Shown piece after piece: positions 49,863-55,028 of a stretch of 55,028 nucleotides of DNA. Position 1 is the stretch's first letter. Each line of letters opens with the position of its first letter. Location: the IMG/VR virus record IMGVR_UViG_3300025832_000011, positions 1-55,028 of that record. One strand, written 5' to 3'. The notes below the pieces were generated by a model. That model searched no databases, was not told where the DNA came from, and saw nothing but the letters and a program-made list of their open reading frames with translations. The translations under genes and the position numbers were made by a program. This stretch comes from a virus.

Positions 49863-50121
49863 CGAAGACCTGCTCGAAACGCTTATCGCCGTTGCTGCGA
49901 TTGGCGAAGAAATTGTCAACTGAGCGCACGCACAGGACAGGGTTATCTTCGCGGACGTGGGCCAGACCCCAATGGTCTTCTTCCCCCAGCCAGCAGCACT
50001 CTACGATCTTGTAGACGTGGCCGTTTCCTGAGTGTTTCCAACGAGTTCCGATCAGATCGGTCGGGGCCACGCGCATCCGTTCATCGAGCGTCTGGTGGCT
50101 GAAATTCGGGTCCTTGGGCAT
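49852..50121 (-). CDS. Hypothetical protein
   Basis: An 89-residue protein, MPKDPNFSHQTLDERMRVAP at the start. The middle GTRWKHSGNGHVYKIVECC and the following strands resemble small beta-barrel domains often found in phage proteins of unknown function. The start at 50121 follows ACCAAAGGACAAGAT, the same leader type as at 1308 and 10779; the frame from 50163 is not supported. Confidence 0.65.
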   Translation of the reverse strand: MPKDPNFSHQTLDERMRVAPTDLIGTRWKHSGNGHVYKIVECCWLGEEDHWGLAHVREDNPVLCVRSVDNFFANRSNGDKRFEQVFDAA

Positions 50122-50214
50122 ATCTTGTCCTTTGGTCAGGAGGGCTGTTTCGACCCCACGCACGTCCCGTGACCGAACGTGGGGTCAGGATGCTACGAGG
50201 CACCCAGAAGACGA

Positions 50215-50604
50215 TTACATGAGGTCGCCGTCTTCTTCTTCTTCCCCGCCGCCGAAGGGGTCTTCACCCGCTTTGTACTGTTCCAAGAGCGCAAGCGCCT
50301 CTTCATAGTCACTGGCTTCGAGGTTTGAGATACGATCTACGCTGAAGTGCGTGATGATCGCTTTGGCCGCTGCCTTGGCACTCTCACGTTCGTCCTTGTC
50401 CCCTGTCTTCAGGAACTCGCCGAACGCGGAGATGACATCATCGGCTGTCGGGCCTTTCTTGGCCGCAGGCTTTTTCGCCGCCGCCGCCTTGGCTGCTGGT
50501 TTCGCTGCTGGTTTCGCCGGGGCTTTAGCTTCGCCCCCTGCGAGGGCTGCGGTGTTCGCTTCGACCGCTGCGGTCAGTGCTGTGATTGCTGCTTCGAGAG
50601 ACAT
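50215..50604 (-). CDS. Low-complexity protein with Ala-Lys-Pro linker and acidic tail
   Basis: A 129-residue protein and the first gene of the leftward operon. It has a helix (MSLEAAITALTAAVEANTA), a linker of repeated AKPAAKP type to about residue 50, a helical domain (ADDVISAFGEFLKTG ... YEEALALLEQYKAG) and the acidic end GGGEEEEDGDLM. GGAAGGACCATC precedes the ATG. The layout of basic linker and acidic tip resembles adaptor proteins. No family recognised. Confidence 0.65.
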   Translation of the reverse strand: MSLEAAITALTAAVEANTAALAGGEAKAPAKPAAKPAAKAAAAKKPAAKKGPTADDVISAFGEFLKTGDKDERESAKAAAKAIITHFSVDRISNLEASDYEEALALLEQYKAGEDPFGGGEEEEDGDLM

Positions 50605-50641
50605 GATGGTCCTTCCCATGGTTTCTGTCTTTGGAGCCTGA

Positions 50642-50671
50642 TACATAGGATCGGACGCATGGGGTTGTCAA
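50642..50671 (-). promoter_or_regulatory. Leftward promoter of the main operon
   Basis: On the leftward strand a consensus TTGACA (50666-50671) is followed after 18 bases by TATGTA (50642-50647). It points at the gene starting at 50604 and would serve the leftward domain. Its -35 lies inside the palindrome at 50661-50675 and coincides with the -35 of the rightward promoter. Confidence 0.5.
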
Positions 50672-50675
50672 CCCC
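50661..50675. promoter_or_regulatory. Palindromic operator shared by divergent promoters
   Basis: GGGGTTG-T-CAACCCC is a perfect 7-bp dyad covering both -35 elements. A second dyad, ACCAT-CTAT-ATGGT (50683-50696), covers the rightward -10. A protein bound here would block both directions. The HTH gene immediately to the right is the obvious candidate. Confidence 0.6.
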
Positions 50676-50693
50676 CTGTTGACCATCTATATG
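50665..50693 (+). promoter_or_regulatory. Rightward promoter of the regulator/primase operon
   Basis: TTGTCA (50665-50670) and TATATG (50688-50693) are 17 bases apart. The same TATATG -10 is used at 7517. The predicted RNA start lies near 50700, which makes the ATG at 50719 rather than 50707 the likely start of the first gene. Confidence 0.6.
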
Positions 50694-50718
50694 GTGATTA
50701 AGCAAAATGGAGAATGTA

Positions 50719-51012
50719 ATGCCCACCTATAAGAAACCCTCGGACGCTGCGAGCAAGTTGCACCAGCTTTTACTGACGGCTGTGCCTCCCAATAAGCATG
50801 GGAACAAGACCCTGACCGAATTGGCCCGCCTCACTAAACTCTCAAAATGGGCGATTCGCAAATGGATTAACAACGAGAAATTGTCCCCTGAGCGCGCCAT
50901 GCAGATCGTCAACATATCGAAGATCACGGGATATGATGTGGATGGTAAACCGATTCTTGGCATGGCTCGTGTCAAGCTAATTGATTTCCACGAGTTCGTT
51001 TACAAAGACTAA
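50719..51012 (+). CDS. Small HTH transcriptional regulator
   Basis: A 97-residue protein. LTELARLTKLSKWAIRKWIN is a helix-turn-helix of the Cro/CI-like type, followed by LSPERAMQIVNISKITG. GGAG lies six bases before the ATG at 50719; the in-frame ATG at 50707 has no site. The gene lies directly beside two dyads that cover divergent promoters, so it is probably an autoregulated switch that balances leftward and rightward transcription. Confidence 0.75.
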   Translation: MPTYKKPSDAASKLHQLLLTAVPPNKHGNKTLTELARLTKLSKWAIRKWINNEKLSPERAMQIVNISKITGYDVDGKPILGMARVKLIDFHEFVYKD

Positions 51013-51026
51013 AGCCCCAGCCTAAT

Positions 51027-51052
51027 CTGACCGGGCCGTCTCCTGACCGGGC
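51027..51052. repeat. Direct repeat CTGACCGGGC
   Basis: A 10-bp sequence is repeated at 51027-51036 and 51043-51052, between the regulator gene and the primase gene. It could be a regulatory site; there is no other evidence. Confidence 0.35.
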
Positions 51053-51082
51053 GTATCCCCTTTGTAACGAATAGGACCTGCA

Positions 51083-53887
51083 ATGACCACGCTTTCTGAC
51101 CTTTACTCGAATACGATTCTCTTCTCACTCGGGGCTGGCGACAACCTCGGAAAAGCCAAGAACACCTCGGAGACGATCCGTAAATTCGTTGATCGTTTCC
51201 GCAAGCCTCATGTGACCCCGGAGAAGTACCGGGAATACAAAGCCATGAATGATCAGCGCCAGCGGACCCTGAAGGGGATCGCCGGATGGATGATGCGCGG
51301 CTCGATCAAGAAGGGCGAGAATCGCAACCGCAACTCGATCCAGCCCAGCAAGTTGATGACGCTGGACATCGACTATGCGACCCCCGAGTTCGTTGAGATG
51401 CTACTGGCCGGGAAGATACTGCCCGGCGCGGCCTTCATTGCCCACAGCACACGCTCCCACACCCCCGAGAAGCCTCGCCTCCGAATCATCATCTTCCTGA
51501 AGGATGCCGTGAGCCGCGACCGCTATCAGGCAGCCAGCCGGATCACCGCGCAGGCAGCCGATCCCGAGATGCAGTGGGTGGACAAGGTATCGTTCCGTCC
51601 TGCTCAGATGATGTACATGCCAACCGTCTCCAAAGACATGGAGAAGCACTATGTCTTCTACGAACAGGGTGGCGAACTCTGGGACCATGAAGACGCCATC
51701 GAACAGTGGGAATTGCTGAACGACTCGGCCACCGACATCGCAAACCTGCCCCGGACGCCGGGCGAGGACGAGTTGCGCGAAGCAGCCGACTTTGCCGAAG
51801 ACCCTCTGGACAAAAAGGGTCCGGTCGGAGACTTCTGCCGCGCCTACTCGATCACCGATCTGGTCGAGGGCAAGGATGGCGAGCCGGGTATTCTGGCTCA
51901 CCTTTACACGGCGACCGAGTGGCACAACGGGGCCATCACACGGATGACGTGGCTCGGGGGCGGCAGTTCCAACGGCGCGGTCGTCTACGATGACAAGTTC
52001 GTCTACTCGCACCACGGCACCGACCCGACTGCCGACAAGCTGGTCAACGCCTACGATCTGGTCCGCATCCACCTCTTCGAGAAGTTTGACGAAAAGGCTG
52101 ACAGTGACACGGCGATGAAAGACCTGCCGTCCACCAAGAAGATGACCGAGTTCCTGAGCGATAATAAGCACTTCAGGATCGCCCAGACCGAGAGCCGCTA
52201 CAACATCGAAGACATGCTGTCCGATGATGACGTGGATTATGATGCTGGGTCAGAACGTGACATAGACGAAGGCGAGTTGTCCGAGATGGACGACCTGCTG
52301 GGGACTCCTGTCGCCAGCATTGCCGCGCCTAGATTGCGCAAGAGCCACCGCAGGAACCTCGCCGAAAAACCGCCGAAGAACTGGATCGCTTCCCAACTGA
52401 GCCTAACGGCTGACGGGAAGATCGAGAACAATTCGTGGAACATAGGGATGATCCTCATGAACGATCCCCGTCTCTGGCGGAAGATCGGGCGCAACGAGTT
52501 CAACTACCAGATCGCTATGGTCGATGACGTGAAAAGCAAGATGGAACTGCTCGTCCCCTACGAGTGCAAAGACAAAGACAATGGAGACCGCTGGCAGGAC
52601 CACTTCGACAATCTCTGCCGCACCTTGCTTGAGGCCCCTACGGACAAGGGTGGCTACGGGATGTCTGTGCCGATGGAGAAGGTGCGGCAGCAGATCGACA
52701 ACGTGGCTCGGAGGAACAGTTTCCATCCGGTTCAGGAGCGCATCCTCGACCACGCAGAGAACGGCGAACCGGGCTTCGACATCGAACGGGTGTTCCTTGA
52801 TTACTTCGGGGCCAAAGAAGACAACGCTTATACGCGGCAGGCTTCGCGGCTGTTCATGATCGCCTCGGTCGCTCGGGTGTTCGAGCCGGGCTGCAAGTTC
52901 GACTTCGCTGTGATCTTCGAAGGCAAGCAGGGTCTCGGTAAATCGACCGCGATCAAGAGGCTCTACGGGCAGGAATACTTCGGCGAACTTGAGACCGATC
53001 TGGGGAACAAGAAAGAGACCGCAGAACACATGATGGGCAAGTGGGCCTTGGAACTGCCGGAATTGTCAGCCCTGACCAAAGGTAAAGCTGACGCCAACAG
53101 CACCAAGTCCTTCATGTCGCGGCAGCATGACGATGTGCGTCTCTCCTATGAGAAGCATATGGCACAGTTGCCGCGCCAGTGCGTGATCTACGGTACGACC
53201 AACAACAAAGAGTATCTGAGCGACCCGACCGGGAACCGTCGCTTCTGGCCCATGCCTGTAAAGGACGAACCCATCGACTCCATCGCCATCATGCGCGCCA
53301 AGGCGAGCATCTGGCGTGCAGCCTATGAGGCGTATGTCGAGATGCGGTCCAACACGCACACATCTCTCGACCTGCCCTTGTTCCTGACCGGAGAAGCCGC
53401 CGAGATCGGATTGCGGATGCAGGAGGGTGCTCGCAAAGAGGGGACCGCCGAGAATTGGGCGAAACAGGCGGTAGAGTGGGCCGATGAAAAGATGACCCTG
53501 CAATCCTTCATATCTGTGTCTAACTTAGGAGACGGCTTAGAACAGCGGTACAAGGGCTACGATGTAGACAACACGCTCGTCTGTCGGGTTGGGGTCGCAC
53601 AGAAGGAACTGTTCCGCGAAGTCCTCGGGGTGAACAAGAACACCTCTATCTCGCAGCAGGAGCAAAACCTTTACCTCGAATACCTAGAACATATGCAGCG
53701 GCTAGGTTGGGTAAAATCTAGGAATTTGATCGGTGGGGTTCAGGCCGTTCGCATGATCCGACCGGACTTGACCAGAAACGAAAAGTACGAAGGCTTCCGG
53801 GTGGTCGGATCGGCGGATGCCCCAGAATCCGCGACCCCACAAGTTGACGATGACGAAGGCTACGGAGACAACAACGACCTACTTTAA
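51083..53887 (+). CDS. Primase-helicase with VirE/D5-like ATPase domain
   Basis: A 934-residue replication protein. The N-terminal part has MTLDIDYATPE (Asp95, Asp97) and a later HSTRSHTPEKPRLRIIIF, the pattern of archaeo-eukaryotic-type primase domains. The C-terminal part is a VirE-type superfamily 3-like ATPase: EGKQGLGKST (Lys620), WALELPELSAL and YGTTNNKEYLSDPTGNRRFW. An acidic linker with MDDLLG separates the parts around residue 410. It ends YGDNNDLL. It would open and prime DNA, and the origin-like region lies just downstream. Confidence 0.88.
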   Translation: MTTLSDLYSNTILFSLGAGDNLGKAKNTSETIRKFVDRFRKPHVTPEKYREYKAMNDQRQRTLKGIAGWMMRGSIKKGENRNRNSIQPSKLMTLDIDYATPEFVEMLLAGKILPGAAFIAHSTRSHTPEKPRLRIIIFLKDAVSRDRYQAASRITAQAADPEMQWVDKVSFRPAQMMYMPTVSKDMEKHYVFYEQGGELWDHEDAIEQWELLNDSATDIANLPRTPGEDELREAADFAEDPLDKKGPVGDFCRAYSITDLVEGKDGEPGILAHLYTATEWHNGAITRMTWLGGGSSNGAVVYDDKFVYSHHGTDPTADKLVNAYDLVRIHLFEKFDEKADSDTAMKDLPSTKKMTEFLSDNKHFRIAQTESRYNIEDMLSDDDVDYDAGSERDIDEGELSEMDDLLGTPVASIAAPRLRKSHRRNLAEKPPKNWIASQLSLTADGKIENNSWNIGMILMNDPRLWRKIGRNEFNYQIAMVDDVKSKMELLVPYECKDKDNGDRWQDHFDNLCRTLLEAPTDKGGYGMSVPMEKVRQQIDNVARRNSFHPVQERILDHAENGEPGFDIERVFLDYFGAKEDNAYTRQASRLFMIASVARVFEPGCKFDFAVIFEGKQGLGKSTAIKRLYGQEYFGELETDLGNKKETAEHMMGKWALELPELSALTKGKADANSTKSFMSRQHDDVRLSYEKHMAQLPRQCVIYGTTNNKEYLSDPTGNRRFWPMPVKDEPIDSIAIMRAKASIWRAAYEAYVEMRSNTHTSLDLPLFLTGEAAEIGLRMQEGARKEGTAENWAKQAVEWADEKMTLQSFISVSNLGDGLEQRYKGYDVDNTLVCRVGVAQKELFREVLGVNKNTSISQQEQNLYLEYLEHMQRLGWVKSRNLIGGVQAVRMIRPDLTRNEKYEGFRVVGSADAPESATPQVDDDEGYGDNNDLL

Positions 53888-53901
53888 CCAAGGAGACTGC
53901 A

Positions 53902-54291
53902 ATGACTATCCAACCATATCTTGACCAGCATGGCGTACCTTACCCCCACGACCTCGTGGACGAGGATTACGAGAAGAACCGCGATCTGATCAAGAATACC
54001 CCCTACGGTGTCTGGCTGCTGGAAGACGGCACGGAGATGCTGTTCAATCGGAAGTACAAGGCCATCGCCCAGCGCGACTCAGAGGGTTCTCGTCGTGTCG
54101 CCATGGATGGTACGAAACACATCTCTGACATACTCAAGGTCAAGTATCACGAGCGGTACTTTCGCTCTGAAAGGCACTTCAACCCCCTCGTCAATCAGGG
54201 GAACATGGACCGTTGCACCATGATCCTCGGTAAGTTCTTTCTCGGGGATGACATCGGAGAGTTCGTGATGGGGCCGAACGTGTACCCGTAA
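53902..54291 (+). CDS. Hypothetical protein
   Basis: A 129-residue protein, MTIQPYLDQHGVPYPHDLVD at the start and FFLGDDIGEFVMGPNVYP at the end. AACCAAGGAGACTGCA precedes the ATG. It is co-transcribed with the primase-helicase and followed by a terminator. No family recognised. The end is hydrophobic rather than acidic, unlike its neighbour. Confidence 0.68.
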   Translation: MTIQPYLDQHGVPYPHDLVDEDYEKNRDLIKNTPYGVWLLEDGTEMLFNRKYKAIAQRDSEGSRRVAMDGTKHISDILKVKYHERYFRSERHFNPLVNQGNMDRCTMILGKFFLGDDIGEFVMGPNVYP

Positions 54292-54317
54292 CCCCACCCA
54301 CCGTAAACTACCCACAG

Positions 54318-54351
54318 CCCTCTCACGGTGATCCCCGTGAGGGGGTTTTTT
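54318..54351 (+). terminator. Rho-independent terminator
   Basis: CTCACGG-TGATC-CCGTGAG, extended by flanking C and G runs with one mismatch, is followed by TTTTTT. It is 30 bases after the stop at 54291 and ends the regulator/primase operon. Confidence 0.85.
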
Positions 54352-54355
54352 GTTA

Positions 54356-54396
54356 CCTGTGTGGGTAGACAACCCTCAGTAGCTTACCCACACAGG
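54356..54396. promoter_or_regulatory. 12-bp inverted repeat around the promoter-spacer core
   Basis: CCTGTGTGGGTA (54356-54367) and TACCCACACAGG (54385-54396) are a perfect inverted repeat with a 17-base centre. The centre, GACAACCCTCAGTAGCT, aligns over all 17 positions with the spacers of the promoters at 1240 (GGCAACCCACAGTAACC) and 7494. The -35 and -10 are here replaced by repeat arms, so a protein, not only sigma factor, may recognise the core. Confidence 0.65.
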
Positions 54397-54444
54397 GGAT
54401 ATTACCCTCACCGTGGGTATTATAGTACCCACCGTCACGGGGAT

Positions 54445-54820
54445 TTGCAGGGCATGTCAGGGGGAATCCGGTATTTGCAGGGGGGTTGCTGGGGGGTTGC
54501 AGGGGGCCTGCTACACGTAAGTCATTGATAACAAAAGAGAAATTGGCCTCCTGTCAGGGTTGCATGGGGGTGGGGCGTTTTTCAGAATTATAAGAGAAGA
54601 AAAAAGAAGAAGAGAGGATGTGTGCAGAGCATATCAGGGGGATACCCCCATATACGCCCCTTCCCCTACTCTTACCATTATACCCCCTACCCCCCTGCAA
54701 CTTACTATATATACTTTATATATTGTATATATTATTGTTATATAACAATAGGATGGCATAGAAAAATCAGTTTGCAGGGGGGCCTGCTAACCCCCTGCTA
54801 CCCCCCTGCAACCCCTGCAA
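54445..54820. other. Origin-like region: G-rich repeats, AT-rich core and palindrome
   Basis: Seven copies of TTGCAGGG(GGG): forward at 54445, 54475, 54497 and 54772; inverted at 54690, 54801 and 54812. The pair 54690-54700 and 54772-54782 is an 11-bp perfect inverted repeat that encloses an AT-rich core (about 54701-54752) with an 18-bp palindrome TATTGTTATATAACAATA (54733-54750). Four G-runs at 54460-54506 could form a G-quadruplex. There is no gene. The features suit a replication origin with a melting region; packaging or recombination sites are alternatives. Confidence 0.55.
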
Positions 54821-54899
54821 ATAAACCCCACAGCAAAAAATATCCCCCACAGCCGTTACCCACGGGGAAAATGCCCCCTCACGGTAAAATGGGTAAGCC

Positions 54900-55028
54900 A
54901 TGCTGACCTTTCCCAAAAACGCTGCCAACCCGAGGCTCAGCGCACCCCCTGACGCACCCCCCAGAGCGGGGAAGGACCCGAGCGACCCCTCCACGGGGGA
55001 GACGGCCACGCACCCGGCCCCACGGCCC
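54900..55028 (+). CDS. Possible small Pro-rich ORF crossing the window edge
   Basis: An open frame of 43 codons from the ATG at 54900 reaches the last base without a stop. If base 55028 joins base 1, the next codon is TAG (1-3), followed at once by a terminator. The product would be rich in Pro, Ala and charged residues. The ribosome-binding site is weak (GGGTAAGCC). It is listed because the frame and stop fit a circular map; it may not be translated. Confidence 0.3.
   Translation, partial: MLTFPKNAANPRLSAPPDAPPRAGKDPSDPSTGETATHPAPRP

Larger units (their letters stand above)
54309..54895. repeat. Iteron-like TACCCAC sites
   Basis: Six exact copies of TACCCAC: direct at 54309, 54385, 54426 and 54857; inverted at 54361 and 54413. 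One near match is inverted at 54889. Two pairs form inverted repeats (54361/54385 and 54413/54426). Such clustering in a noncoding region next to the primase-helicase gene is what initiator-binding iterons look like. Confidence 0.6.

Noticed and set aside
43-55028. Direct terminal repeat
   Set aside because: Only nine bases (CCACGGCCC) are shared between the two ends, which is not significant in GC-rich DNA.
1-55028. Temperate phage
   Set aside because: No integrase, recombinase, excisionase, attachment site or partition genes were recognised; one small HTH regulator is not enough.

Overview
The window looks like the complete, or nearly complete, genome of a tailed double-stranded DNA phage of the long-tailed siphovirus type. 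It is GC-rich and densely packed: genes typically overlap by ATGA or TAATG. There is no integrase, excisionase, partition system or recognisable tRNA gene, so a lytic life style is the simplest reading. A GapR (DUF2312) nucleoid protein, a B12-dependent ribonucleotide reductase, DUF2793 and BR0599-type tail proteins and an alphaproteobacterial-style HTH protein point to an alphaproteobacterial host. The host assignment is inference.

Layout. (1) 1-542: noncoding left end with a terminator, a 39-bp tandem repeat (three copies), two operator-like dyads and a possible promoter. (2) 543-13260, rightward: an exported protein, small unknown proteins and a nucleotide-supply block (HD phosphohydrolase, class II ribonucleotide reductase, DUF550 pyrophosphohydrolase, ThyX, DHFR-like protein, DUF3310), then GapR and an MT-A70 methyltransferase. 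(3) 13255-50604, leftward. In order of transcription this holds a replication/recombination block (tailed low-complexity protein, DUF2800 Cas4-like nuclease, DUF2815 ssDNA-binding protein, family A polymerase, C5 methyltransferase, VRR-NUC nuclease, SNF2 helicase), packaging and a lambda-like head (small and large terminase, gpW, portal, S49 protease, gpD, gpE), the connector and tail (tail tube, G/GT chaperones, 1676-residue tape measure, hub proteins, J-like tip protein, receptor-binding proteins), and a lysis cassette (endolysin, Rz/Rz1 spanins, holin candidate). (4) 50605-50706: divergent promoters over a palindrome. (5) 50719-54291, rightward: HTH regulator, primase-helicase and a small protein. 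(6) 54292-55028: noncoding, with iteron-like TACCCAC sites, inverted TTGCAGGGG repeats and an AT-rich core, a good candidate replication origin.

If the two ends join, the genome reduces to two transcription domains that diverge at about 50.65 kb and converge at 13.26 kb. An ORF open at the right edge would then end exactly at the TAG in bases 1-3, directly before the terminator at 4-30, which supports a circular or circularly permuted map.

The most interesting signals are: a shared acidic C-terminal tail ending in D-L-L or similar on ten otherwise unrelated proteins, most of them in replication, recombination or packaging; an A-AAA-AAG programmed frameshift in the tail chaperone gene; a hairpin that buries the endolysin ribosome-binding site; a set of promoters with a conserved spacer core; and the structured right-end origin candidate. 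All family assignments come from reading motifs by eye; no search was run.
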